Assembly: GCF_003086295.3 (NCBI RefSeq)
Contig: NC_092046.1
Coordinates: 107,053,363 to 107,117,362 of the forward strand
Direction: 5' to 3'
Length of the DNA stretch: 64,000 bases
Origin: Arachis hypogaea
Lineage: Eukaryota > Streptophyta > Magnoliopsida > Fabales > Fabaceae
The position numbers and the translations under genes were made by a program. The notes under the pieces are model-generated. The model ran no database searches. It was given only the letters and a program-made list of their open reading frames with translations, and had not been told where the DNA came from. Below are positions 11,517-22,654 of this stretch, piece by piece. How positions within the stretch are numbered: position 1 is the first letter of the stretch; each line of letters begins with the position of its first letter.

Positions 11517-12087
11517 ATGGCACCCAAGACCGGAGAATCCTCCTCAAGAAAGAGGAAAGAGAAGGCTCCTACCTCTGACCTATGGGACTTCACCTGGTTC
11601 TCCTCCAAGACACATAAGGAGCATTTTTATGAGGTAGTGCACAAGAAGGTGATTCTGGAGGTCTGCTTCAATTTGAAGCCGGATGAGTATCTAGAGATCC
11701 AGTACCAGATTCTGAGATGAGGTTAGAAAGTTCTGGCCAACACTGTAAATGAGGTTTGAGCATTGATGATGCGGGAGTTCTACACCAATGCTTGGGTGAC
11801 ATACAAGCATGTACGTGGCGTGAATCTGGAGCCAAAGAATTGGCGCACAATGGTCAGAGGGCAAATCATAGATTTCAGCCCAGAGAGTGTGAGTGTGGCA
11901 CTGCATTACCACCATTCGGAGAGGACCCTCATTCATACACTCGGAGGGTCAACACTAACAAGAGATTGTGTTAGGCTCTAGCTGACATTTGCCTCCCAGG
12001 AGCTCAGTGGAGGAGGGATTCTAGAGATCAGCCGTACCGATTGGGTAGGCATGACCTTAAGCCAGTTGCTCGAGGATGGTTGGAGCT
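11517..12087 (+). pseudogene. Env-position ORF of element D, first half
   Basis: A single frame starts with a basic stretch (KRKEKAP) and continues with weak similarity to the env-position proteins of F and G, ending at the insertion of element E. It is broken by four in-frame stops (the first at 11718, the last at 11979). The second half is at 41169-41708, with the frame offset at the junction. This protein type is annotated in plant genomes as 'putative plant transposon protein'; its biochemical role is unknown. Similarity of this N-terminal part is low, so the assignment leans on context. Confidence 0.55.
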
Positions 12088-13254
12088 TGATGAACGAATA
12101 TTTTATACGGTTTTTGGCATCATTTTCATATAGTTTTTGTTATGTTTTGTTTAAGTTTTATTATATTTTCATACGTTTTAGTGCAAAATTAAGATTTTTG
12201 GATTCTACTTTGAGTTTTTGTGTTTTATGATGATTTCAGGTATTTTCTGGCTGAAATTGAGGAGTTCTGGCAAAGTCTGATTCAGAGACAGAGAAAGGAC
12301 TATAGATGCTGTCAGATTCTGACCTCCATGCACTCGAAAGAGAATTTCTGGAGCTACAAAAGTTCAAATGGCGCGCTCTCAACGGATATGGAAAGCTAAC
12401 ATCCAGGGATTTCCAGACATATATAATAGTCCATACTTTTTGTTGTAAATAAAGGCCCAAAACTGGCGTTCAACGCCAGCCACCAACCCCAGTCCTGGCG
12501 TCCAACGCCCAGAAGGAAGCAGCTGGCGTGCAACGCCCATTCAGGATTCAAAAGCTGGCATTGGATGCCCAAAAGGTAGCACTAGCTCGTGGCTTCACTC
12601 AAGCTCAGCCCAAATCACCAAGTGGGCCTAGAAAGTGGTTTTTCGCACTATAAGACTAGTTATCTTATTTCTGTAATTCTTAGTTAGCAGATTAGTATAT
12701 ATAAGAGGAAATCACCCTTGTTTAGTATCATCTTCTTCCCCAACCTTTACATTCGAACACTATTCTATGTACAGTATGAGTCACTAAGCTCCTAAGGTTA
12801 AGGTTAGGAGCTCTGCTGATTCTTATGAATTAATAATATCACTATTCCACTTCAATCTATGCTTGATTCTATTCTAAGATGTATCTTCGTTCTTCATCCT
12901 AATGGATTGGGAGTGTAACTTGACTATCATCCCAATTCCAGATGGGTTCTTATGAGTACTTGATGGGATAGTATTGAACCACCAGCTTGATTATACATCT
13001 CTTAGACGGCTAATCCACGGCTTCGTTGGGTACTTCTTGAGACATTAGTGCAGTCGAGGTACGGAGCGATTAGGGACTTTGTGGTATAGGATAGAACCCA
13101 AGGAGAAGCGTTCTCTGATTTGGAAGATCTGACCATGTCTGTGGTATTTTGAGTAGGATCACCAAGGGAATGGACTGCTAGAGCTTCACCCCCGTTCAGA
13201 TTGGATGACCGCTGACCCGGCTTTTGATCTGAGGCAGAGGAGATTATTGACCGC
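12088..13254 (+). repeat. 5' LTR of element E, left part
   Basis: It matches the start of the 3' LTR at 39646 base for base over long stretches. It ends at the accgc target site where element F entered, and continues at 24242. Confidence 0.9.
12460..12705 (+). promoter_or_regulatory. LTR promoter region of element E
   Basis: A cluster of GGCGTTCAACGCC-type palindromes (12460-12580) stands about 120-230 bases before TATATATAAG at 12696-12705. In the 3' LTR the box is TATATATAGG. The arrangement looks like a U3 enhancer plus TATA box. Activity is not known. Confidence 0.6.
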
Positions 13255-14798
13255 TGATAAACTACTATTTTATGGTTTATCTTGTGTTTAATTGAGTGGT
13301 TTCATCAAGTCTTCACCCACTTATTCATACTAACTGCATCATTTTACATTTTCCTTCCTAGTATTGTTCTATGGTTGAAAGCTTGCTTCCTAGAGATCTT
13401 TAGTTAGTATATTTTAATTCTCCTTTATACCATTCGATACCGTGATCCGTGTGTTAAGTGTTTCAGGCTTTATAGGGCAGGAATGGCTTAAAGAATGAAG
13501 AGGAAGCTTGCAAAAATGGAAGGAACACAAGAAACTAAGGAGATGACCAGCGAACACCGACGTGCGTGCATGGCTCACGCGAGCGCGCGGAATGGAGAAA
13601 ATTGCAGCGACGCGTGCACGTGCCTGATGCGTACGCGTGGATTAGAGTCTGCACAAGTGACACGAACGCGTGGACGATGCATACACGTGACAAGGAAAAT
13701 TGCTAAATGACGCGCACGCGTGGACAACGCGTACACGTGACTTGCGCGATCTGCAGAATTAACAGAAAATGCTGAGGGCGATTTCGGGCCGCGTTTTGAC
13801 CCAGTTTTCGGGCCAGAAACACAGAATAAAGCCAGGGAACATGCAGAGACTCAACACACTTTTTTTACACACATTCATACATTCTCATTAGGATAGTTTT
13901 AGGTTTTAGATCTGAATCTAGAGAGAAACTACTCTTCCTCTAGGTTCTCTTCTACATTCATAGTTTATTAGTTTTATGCTTTTTGATATTGAAGAGCCAT
14001 TACCTCCATTGAATATACTATTCTAGTTTGTTTCCTTACTTACTCTTTTATTTATTCCATATTCTTAATTCTTGTTTAAAGTAGTAATTGGATTATTTTC
14101 ATGGATTGTTAGTGAAATGGATTACTTTTATCTTTAATTAATTCTCAAAGCTTTATTTTATTCAATTCATCATGTCTTCTTCTTATATTTCTATGAGCGT
14201 TATATTCATGTCAATGGAGTAGATTCCCTACTTGACTTGGGGGTTGATTAAAAGGAGACACTTGAGTTGGAAGCCTTAAGTGCTGATTAAGCTGGAAGTT
14301 GTTGGCTAGTTCTGTATTTACTAACGCTAGACCTTCCCAAGGGAGAGGACTAGGATTTGCGAATAAGAGTTAGCTCAATTACTTGACTTTCCTTTATTTA
14401 GTAAGGGTTAACTAAGTGAAAACAACAACCTTTTTAATACTACACTTAAGAGATCCCAACAAGGATAGAACTTCCAATTAATCATTCCCCCAGTCAAGGC
14501 TTTTTATCTAGAATATTAATAATCATTCTTAGTTATTTTTGTTGTTTTAATTTACATTTATTTAATTACTCATTATCCAAACTCAAACTCTCTTGGAAAT
14601 TCCTAATTAATAAAATAGCATCTTTTCTTGCAACTCGTTGGGAGACGACCTGGGAATCATACTCCCAGTATTTTTATTCTAAATTTTTGTGACACCTTTC
14701 TAAATTGGTGAGGCGGATTTTAGCTGGTTAAGTGCTATAGTCACAACGCTGTTCTTATATCACAATCTCTTAATTGGCCTAACTTCTGCCATGCACCA
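13255..14798 (+). repeat. 5' LTR of element F
   Basis: It pairs with 22692-24236. The palindrome cluster at 13560-13740 has more TG/CA in place of CG than the 3' LTR copy, as expected from methyl-cytosine decay. The LTR ends ATGCACCA six bases before the primer site. Confidence 0.92.
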
Positions 14799-14803
14799 GT
14801 TTT

Positions 14804-14820
14804 TGGCGCCGTTGCCGGGG
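14804..14820 (+). other. Primer-binding site (tRNA-Asp), element F
   Basis: TGGCGCCGTTGCCGGGG is complementary to the 3' end of plant tRNA-Asp including the CCA tail. It starts minus-strand synthesis. Confidence 0.9.
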
Positions 14821-14925
14821 AGTTGTAATTGTGTGCTAAATTATTAATTAGTGTACATATTTTTATTTTTATTTGCATATTTTATTTTTATTCTATTACC
14901 ATGAGCTATATGTTTCTTTCATTGA

Positions 14926-15891
14926 ATGACACGTTCACTTCCTGATTCGACCTTAGCCGCATTTGATCCTGAAATTGAAAGAACTATTTCTCGTATTAGG
15001 CGAGCTCGACGTTGGTTAGCCTCTGAGGGTGGTGAAGTGATTGTTATCGATTCACCAGTCTCATCTGAGGGCGAATCTGAACTGCCATCCGAGAGCGAAA
15101 CAAGCTCCTTTACTACTAATTCAGTTAATTCACGTGCAGATAGAATGGCAGCACCTAGGAGGATTACTCTCCAGGAAGCTGGAGCCCCAGATTTTACAAT
15201 GCAGCCGTATCAAGTGCATCATCCAACTCTGGCTGCAGATTTTAAACTGAAGACTGCACTAATCAACTTGATGCCCAAGTTTCATGGCTTACCTGCTCAA
15301 GAGTCCATCAAGCACCTCAGGGATTTTCAGACAGCCTGTTCTACTGTTAGGCATCAGGGTGTGAATGAAACTTCTATTCTGTTAACTGGATTCCCATTTT
15401 CTCTTGAGGGAAAAGCAAGGGAGTGGTATTACTCCCAACCTGAAGCGACTGTTACTAACTGGGATACGCTCAGAAGAGAATTTTTGGAGAAATACTTTCC
15501 AGCTGAAGTTACAGACAGACTAAGGAAAGAGATCTCATGCATTGTTCAAGGTGAATCAGAAACTCTCTATGAGTACTGGGAGCATTTTAAGAACCTTCTA
15601 GATGCATGCCCGTATCAGATGATTGACAGGCTAGTGTTAATCAGCTATTTCACTCAAGGCATGAAGCCTTGGGATAAAACTACACTAGATGGTGCTAGTA
15701 ATGGTTCTCTAAAGAAGTACAAGATTACAGATGAAGCGTGGCAACTAATCAGCGACTTAGCTGAGTCCACCAGGAATCACAGGCACAGGAATAGCCACTC
15801 AAAAGCCGTTGCAGAAGTTTTCTCTAGCACTGAGACTACTGTTCTTACACAGAGTATATGTGAAATAACCAACCTATTGGAGAACTCCTGA
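14926..15891 (+). CDS. gag: Gag (Retrotrans_gag type), element F, C-terminally truncated
   Basis: The 321-residue frame carries an Arg-rich and Ser/Glu-rich N-terminus (about residues 20-75) and a capsid-like core (about 105-250) with FHGL, AREWYYSQ near 164-171, and F-LEKYFP near 186-192, as in Ty3/gypsy Gag. It should form the virus-like particle. No CCHC zinc knuckle is present, and the frame ends just before an RT sequence, so the nucleocapsid, the protease and the front of RT were removed by one deletion at about 15891-15911. The start ATG is the first good one after the primer site, in a short leader. The domain call is firm, but activity is unlikely. Confidence 0.85.
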   Translation: MTRSLPDSTLAAFDPEIERTISRIRRARRWLASEGGEVIVIDSPVSSEGESELPSESETSSFTTNSVNSRADRMAAPRRITLQEAGAPDFTMQPYQVHHPTLAADFKLKTALINLMPKFHGLPAQESIKHLRDFQTACSTVRHQGVNETSILLTGFPFSLEGKAREWYYSQPEATVTNWDTLRREFLEKYFPAEVTDRLRKEISCIVQGESETLYEYWEHFKNLLDACPYQMIDRLVLISYFTQGMKPWDKTTLDGASNGSLKKYKITDEAWQLISDLAESTRNHRHRNSHSKAVAEVFSSTETTVLTQSICEITNLLENS

Positions 15892-15911
15892 CAACAAGAG
15901 TGCAGAATTCA

Positions 15912-16911
15912 TGGAGGGTTTGCATTGACTATAGGCGTCTCAACTAAGCTACTCGCAAGGATCATTACCCCTTGCCATTTATTGATCAGATGCTCGATCG
16001 CCTGTCAGGTAAATCCCATTATTACTTTTTAGAGGGTTATACAGGCTATTTTCAAATTTATATAGCTCTTGAAGATCAGGAGAAGACCACTTTTACATGT
16101 CCCTTTGGAACGTATGCGTACAAAAGGATGCCTTTTGGCTTATGTAATGCACCGGCTACTTTCCAAAGATGCATGATGAGTATCTTTTCAGATCTTATTG
16201 AGAACTGTATGGAAGTATTTATGGATGATTTTAGCGTATATGGTGATTCATTTGACCTTTGCTTGGATAGTTTAGCTAGAGTATTAGACAGGTGTGTTAG
16301 TACAAACCTTGTATTGAATTTTGAAAAATGTCACTTTATGGTAAAACAAGGAATTGTTCTAGGACATGTTGTCTCTAAAACTGGTATTTTAGTAGATCCA
16401 AAAAAGGTAGATGTCATTTCTAGTTTACCTTACCCCTCCTCCGTGAGGGAAGTCTGTTCGTTCCTAGGCCATGCAGGTTTTTACAAGAGATTCATCAAGG
16501 ACTTCAGTAAGGTAGCATTACCTTTATTCAGACTGCTACAGAAAGATATTGAGTTCGAGTTCAGTGAGGATTGTATGAAAGCGTTTGATAAGCTGAAAAT
16601 TGCCCTAACTCAAGCTCCAATTGTGAGAGGACCAGACTGGAGCCAGCAATTTAAAATTATGTGTGATGCCTCCAACCATGCAGTAGGAGCGGCGCTGGCT
16701 CAGCGTGAAGGTAACGATCCTTTCGTAATTTCTTATGCATCTAAAATCTTAGATGCTGCTCAGTCTAATTACACTACTACTGAAATGAGCTTCTTGCTAT
16801 TGTTTTTGCTCTGGATAAATTTTGAGCCTATTTACTTGGTACTAAGGTAGTAGTGTACTCAGACCATGCAGCTCTAAAAATTTATTAGCCAAAAAAGAGT
16901 TCAAACCAAGG
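15912..16911 (+). pseudogene. pol: Reverse transcriptase / RNase H remnant, element F
   Basis: Homology starts at VCIDYRRLN, followed by a TAA at 15945, then an open frame from 15972. The frame shows the FMDD catalytic box (residues 83-86 from that start), MPFGLCNAPATFQ, and an RNase H start with CDASNHAVGA. The first catalytic Asp of RT motif A, normally in FLDGYSGY of Athila, is Glu here (FLEGYTGY, residue 21). RNase H then loses frame around 16790-16870, near a YSDHAAL block. The fingers region upstream is missing. The closest type by motif is Athila. It cannot make active enzyme as it stands. Confidence 0.85.
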
Positions 16912-18394
16912 TTGATACGTTGGATACTGCTGCTACAAGAATTTGATTTAGAAATTAAGGATAGGAGTGGTAACCAGAATTTAGTGGCAGACCACTTGAG
17001 TCGCCTTGAGCACATTAAGGATGACTCCACTCCTATAAATGATGCTTTTTCATTTGATAGCTTGCATGCAGTATCTGAAGTAGTTCCTTGGTATGCACCT
17101 CTAGCTAATTATCTAGTTAGCCATACTTTTCCTCCCAATTTTACTAAACATCAAAGGGACAAGCTGAAAAGCGAGTCTAAATATTATATATGGGATGACC
17201 CATATCTATGGAGGTGTGGTACTGACCAGGTAATTAGAAGGTGTGTGCCTCAAACAGAATTCCAGTCCATCTTAGAGGCCTGCCACTCTTCTAAGAGTGG
17301 AGGACACTTTGGCCCTCAAAGAACAGTTAGAAAAATCTTAGACTGTGAATTCTGGTGGCCTACTCTTTTTAAAGATGCTACTGAATTTTGTAAATCTTGT
17401 TTCCTATGCCAAAGATTTGGTAATATATCCAAGAGGGATGAGATGCCTCAACAGATTATGCTTTTCTGTGAAATTTTTGATGTTTGAGGCATTGACTTCA
17501 TGGGTCCATTTCCAAACTCATAATGGTTACCTTTATATACTGTTAGCCGTAGATTATGTTTCCAAATGGGTGGAAGTAATTTCTACCCGTACTGATGATG
17601 CTAACACTGTTGTTTCCTTTGTTAGAAAGTATATTATTTGTCGCTTTGGATCACCACGAGCAATCGTGAGCGATCAAGGCGCTCACTTTTGTAATTGGAG
17701 ACTAACAGGATTACTGAAGAAGCATGGAATTGTTCATAAAGTAGCAACAACTTATCATCCCCAGACCAATGGACAAGCAAAAGTGTCTAACAGAGAAATT
17801 AAACGCATTCTGGAGAAGATAGTAAAGCCTCATAGGAAAGACTGGAGTGCCAGGCTACAAGATGCACTCTGGGCATATAGAACAGCATATAAGACACCCA
17901 TTGGGATGAGCCCCTTCCGCTTAGTGTACGAAAAGGCTTGCTACCTTCCAGTAGAGGTGGAACACAAGGCTTTCTGGGCTGTAAGGGAATGCAATATAAA
18001 TTTTGAAGGATCTGGTGCTGAAAGAAAGCTGCAACTAGCAGAATTAGAGAATCTTCGCCTAGAAGCATATGACAATTCCAGGCGATACAAAGAGAAGATA
18101 AAGGCTGTCCATGACAAGCATATAAAAAGGAGAGAATTCAGACCAGGGGAGTTAGTTCTTCTTTATAACTCCAGACTGAGGCTTATGCCAGGCAAACTAA
18201 GATCAAGATGGGAAGGTCCCTATAGAGTAGAAAAGGCAGAGCCATACGGAGTTTTTCACCTGCGTCATCCTTCTAGCTCTAAATTCATTAAGGTCAATGG
18301 ACATCGCCTGAAGCTTTATCATGGAGAAAAGATGAAGGATCACAAAGTGCTAGAGGTTTTCCTCTTGAAAGACTCACCAATAGAAGCAGAATGA
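16912..18394 (+). pseudogene. pol: Integrase remnant, element F
   Basis: The first part holds an HHCC zinc module (H125, H132, C163, C166 counted from 16912). A TGA at 17485 replaces an expected Trp codon, and a frame change follows near 17515-17525. The core then continues in another frame: first catalytic Asp codon at 17494, VSDQG Asp codon at 17672. At the third catalytic position, 35 residues on, there is Lys (NGQAK, codon 17780) where the family has Glu. A GPY/F-type module (WEGPYRV) lies near the C-terminus. The product would insert cDNA into chromosomes, but this copy is inactive by three independent lesions. Confidence 0.88.
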
Positions 18395-18437
18395 GCCTGA
18401 AGACCATCCAACTTAAGGACGTAAAAGCAAAGTGCTA

Positions 18438-18455
18438 GGTGGGAGACAACCCACC
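18438..18455 (+). other. Post-pol hairpin, element F
   Basis: GGTGGG-AGACAA-CCCACC, a perfect 6-bp stem, begins 44 bases after the integrase stop. It is identical in G and differs by one loop base in H. The 3' arm runs into ACCATGG, a strong start context followed by a two-codon frame (ATG GTA TGA). Confidence 0.7.
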
Positions 18456-18589
18456 ATGGTATGATCATTCAGTTTTAGTCTTAGTTTTATTTTACTCTAT
18501 TTTGTTTTTGCTAATGACTCTTCTCATAATCTCTGCATATAGCCTGTATTTGCATTTGCATATTGCATAAAAAAAATGCACGCAACACG

Positions 18590-19120
18590 CAAGCATTGCT
18601 GACGCGTCCGCGTCATTAGTGCATTAGAAACTAGGAAGAAAAGAAGCAGAGAGTCACGTGGGAGCGTGGATGGAGGCGTGCCTTAGGCACAAGCACACTC
18701 ACGCGAACGCGTTCCTTACGCGTCCGCGTCATTTGAAAAATTAACCTCCCCGTGTGTGCGCGTTGCCCATGCTCACGCGTGACCTTGCGAACTTGACGTA
18801 AATGGGGATATGGCAGTAAGTTATGGTGGAGTGGGGCTGGAATGATGCTGGAAGCACAAGCCCTACCACGCAAACGCGTGCCCCACGCAGCCGCGTTGTT
18901 TTTTAAAATATGGCCATTCACACGTGCGTGTCACCCACGCGCACGCGTCACCCAGATTTTTGGCAAAATACGTATAAAACAGAGAGTTGTGCATACGCGA
19001 GGATGCACTCGCGCCAATAGCACAAATCAGGCCACGCATGCGCGTGACCCACGCGTCCGCGTCACCTGAACTTATCACACACAACATGATTGCTTGCCCC
19101 ACGCGTCCGCGTCACATGTG
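18590..19120 (+). repeat. CpG palindrome cluster, element F interior
   Basis: At least eight words of the type ACGCGTCCGCGT, ACGCGAACGCGT or CACGCGCACGCGTC occur in pairs with short spacers. It is the interior counterpart of the LTR cluster. Open frames across it are repeat artefacts. Confidence 0.85.
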
Positions 19121-19960
19121 ACGCACAGCTTATCCAGATCAGCGCCAAATATCTTATCTTTTCTTCCCCAAATCTAAATCTTTTCTTTTCCCTTCTTATT
19201 TCTTTCTTCTCTTTTCTTCCTTTTTTATTCTTTCTCACTTTTTACTTTCTCCTCCCTTATTTTTCCCATCCATTATCAAGGTTCTTTTCTTTCTTTCCTT
19301 ACTTTTTACTTTTCCTTTATTTTTTTTAATGTTTTCTTCTTCTTTTTCTTTTCACTTTCATTATCTATATTTTCTTTTTCTTTCTTTTTCTTTTCTTTTT
19401 ATTCCTTTAATTGGTGTTAGAAATTTAATTGGGTGATTATTTTCTTTTACATTTTGCTTGTGAGTTATTGTGAAATTGTTTGACAATTTATATTTCTTCT
19501 TAAAGGGTTGCTTGCATATTCAAGTTAATACTTTCAATAACATATTCACCATGCATGCTATGTGTTTGTGAAAAAGCCCGTATGGCAATGTGTATTATTT
19601 TTATATTACTCTATTCTACTACTCTAATGCCTGTTTTTCACAAAATCCCTTTTATATTTTATTGATTAAATATAATTGTCATTACAAACAGATTGTTAGT
19701 TTGAAAGAGTTGATAATCAAACTTGGACATTTAATGCTTGATCTATGCTACTCATGCCTTTGCCGGCATGCCAATAAACATCTTGCATTTAATAGCCATC
19801 ACATGCACTTGCTATATTTCCATTGATGAACTTTTCACATGTAGTCATGACCATGTGTTAACGACATCCTTCTTTACCGTGCATTGATTATCACCTATAC
19901 CATCCTCTTCCTTGCTCAAACCCTTAGCTTTACATATTACTTTCTTTTTCCTTTTTCAGG
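19121..19960 (+). promoter_or_regulatory. Pyrimidine-rich leader and splice acceptor before the env-position ORF, element F
   Basis: A long C/T-rich tract (19150-19400) is followed by T-rich intron-like sequence ending TTCCTTTTTCAG at 19959, one base before the ATG. Element G has the same AG-G-ATG arrangement. No gene lies in this interval. Spliced env-class transcripts have been reported for plant retroelements, so splicing is plausible but not shown here. Confidence 0.55.
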
Positions 19961-21226
19961 ATGGCCACCAAGAAGGGTAAAGAGAAAGCTACTCCCAAAC
20001 CACCAGCAAGGAAAGGAACAAAAAGAACACTAGTGGCAGAGCCATCTTCAACAGTAGTAAAGCCCTCAACAAAGCGAATCAAGAGGATCATCAAGGTCGA
20101 TGAAAAAGAGAAAGATTTTCCAGCAAAGGACACTGCGCGGTTCACTAACCGCTACTGTGAGTAGATGTTCCCCATCCTAGTTGAGAGAAACTATAACAAT
20201 GAGTATCTACTCATCCTCCCGACCAACATTGTTGAATTTGTTGAGCCCCGCATTGAGCGAAGACAATGGGAATTCCTACGGAGACAGCCACGGCAGATTA
20301 ATCTATCATGGGTAGTTGAATTCTACTCCAATTTTCACATGCCAACCATGCCGTCTGTCTATGTCCATCAGAAGCTAGTTTCCATAACTGAAGAGACCAT
20401 TCAAAAAGCTCTAGATCTTCCCCCTTCACCAGAAGGATTGGACGCATTCCAAGAAGTCTCATTCAAACGCTAGACATACCAATTTGACTGGGATGCCGTT
20501 CTCAGAGTTATAGCACAACCTGGCAGCAGATGGATCTATGGATACCATCGATCTCGACCTAAGAGCATATTGGCTTTAGCACTCACCTAGGAGGCTCGAA
20601 TATGGGCACAGATCATGTCCCATTACGTCTTTTCGAGCACTTACGAGTCCTCCTTCACTGCAGACATGGCTGTTCTACTCTGGTGTATTCTTACAGACCA
20701 GCACCTCAATTTACCAAGACACATTCGGCATCCTATGGGAAACGTACAGATTGCAGGTAACCTACCTTTTCCCGCCTTGGTGTCAGATCTAGTTTCAGCA
20801 GCCGGAGTCTCCTACAGAGCTGGGGACACCAAGGCCATGATTCCATGGGATGATCAAGTCGTCCCTAACGGGAAGTATATCAGACCTCTAGCAGCCACTA
20901 CTAGCCGGCCTGCAGAACCGGCCGAAGATATTCCTACTCCTTCCATATCACAAGCACCTTCAACAAACCAACTGCTCTATCAGATACTTGAGAAGCTAGA
21001 CCGGCTTGACTGGAAAGGAAAGCAAAGGGAGCGCCGTAACAAGCGCCGATTTACATACCTCAAGGAGCTGCTTGTTGGTCACCACCCACCTAAAGAAGAC
21101 CCAGACACCCCGGACTCCACTTCATTTACCAGCACAGGGAGCCATGACGGTCCCGATTGTGGAGATGCTACTACCAGCCCCCCTTTGTTCCTGAATGATG
21201 GCTCCGAGGATGGTGCCAAGCTTTAA
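19961..21226 (+). pseudogene. Env-position protein ('putative plant transposon protein' type), element F
   Basis: A single 421-codon frame is broken only by three TAG codons (20162, 20471, 20588). It begins with a Lys/Pro-rich basic tail, then RFTNRYCE, a segment with RRQWEFL and NLSWVVEFY-like spacing, FDWDAV, a helical middle with LLWCI, and LPFPALV. The C-terminus has RRNKRRFTYLKELL and an acidic Ser/Thr tail. Element G carries the same protein. I see no signal peptide or membrane span, so env-like is a positional term and the function is unknown. The stop codon lies inside the internal polypurine tract. Confidence 0.75.
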
Positions 21227-21238
21227 GTGTGGGGAAGT
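21200..21238 (+). other. Internal hairpin plus polypurine tract, element F
   Basis: GGCTCC-GAGGAT-GGTGCC (21200-21217, one mismatch in the stem) is followed by TTTAAGTGTGGGGAAGT (21222-21238). It repeats the module found beside the 3' LTR and overlaps the end of the env-position ORF. Confidence 0.7.
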
Positions 21239-22654
21239 CGGTCAGTACCTGATTTCTGGAGGTAATTTCTCTTTCTTAGCACCAATAGAATATGATATTT
21301 ATTTAATTTTTCTTTTGTTAGGATTGGATAAATTGCATTGTAATAGGTTATTTGCATGCATGTTCTATTTGGTTAGAAAATAATAAGTTTCTTTTTAAGA
21401 CCATATTTTTTAAAAATTTCACTAATTTAAATCAAAACTTTTGTGTTAAACTTGTTTGGAAGTTGTATTTGGAACATAGTTAAAAGCTAGAACACACAAC
21501 CTGTGAGACTTGAGCTTAATGACATGGTTACATTATTTAACCATAAAATTTTATTCTTGTGTGTTTCCTTCTCTATGATTGTAATCTATATTTTGTTCCA
21601 TCCTATATGTCCAATATTTAATGTGTTATATGCATGCATATGATTAAGGCCATTATTTTATTAACTCACCCCAAATAGCCTACCCTTCCATTTACCTTTG
21701 TTAGCCAATTTGAGCCTTTTAATCCCAATTGTTCTATATTTTACCACATCACTAGCCTTAAGCAGAAAAACAAGTAATACCCCAAATTGAATCTTTGGTT
21801 AGCTTAAGATAGAAATTGTGTGTCAATTAAGTGTGGGAAAATTGTGGGAACATAGGTTAACAAGGGAATGTGTTATGCTAAAATAATTAGAAATTTGGGT
21901 ACCTACTCATGTGAAACTAGAGAAATTATAAATCTATGTGCATTGAAAAGCTTTATTTTATTCAAAAAAATCCAAAAATATTCAAATAAAAAAAGTAATT
22001 AGATAAATGAATAAGGGGACAAAATTAGCCCAATGCTAAGTTCAGTTTAATGAAAAATCAATGCATATGTGATACAAGTTAAAGAGAAAAGTTGATGCAT
22101 GAGTATGTAATACAAAAGTGGGAAAATTTTGGGTAGCTAAGGCATGATTTAAGAAGAAAATAGAGTATGTATGTTAGGTGATAGCTTAGGATAATCAAGG
22201 ATTCAATTTATAACTCACTTAGCCATATATATACCCTCACCTTTACCTTGGCCCCATTACAACCTTGAAAAGACCTCATGATATTTGCATTGGTGCATTA
22301 AATACTTGTTGATTGGTTAGGTGAAGAACAAGGTTTAGAAAGCATGATTAGAGAAGAGTAGAGTGATTACCCTATACACTAGAGTGACTAGAGTGCCTAT
22401 ACATCATCAGTGATGGTTCAAATGCTTAATTCTATGTCCCCTGCTTTCATGAGCTGTCTTCCTACAAGTTTACTTATTTTTACTGTATAATTTGAATTAG
22501 TGAAATTTGATTTATTTTTGTCTTGAAGAACTTATTTATTTTTAACTAAGTAGGCAAAATCATTTTATCATACAGTTGCATTCATATACATAGGTTGCAT
22601 TGCATTGCATGAGTCTCACTTTTCCCTACTCATTTATTTTATCTCTTTAAGCTA
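21239..22654 (+). other. Conserved non-coding block between the polypurine tracts, element F
   Basis: There is no credible ORF. The block shares order and wording with the same intervals in G, H and A: a CTGTGAG...TGAGC...GGTTACAT segment, a GGGGACAAAAT motif (22015), a CATGAGTATGTAA segment, and CCCCATTACAACCTT before CTCATGAT. Confidence 0.65.
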
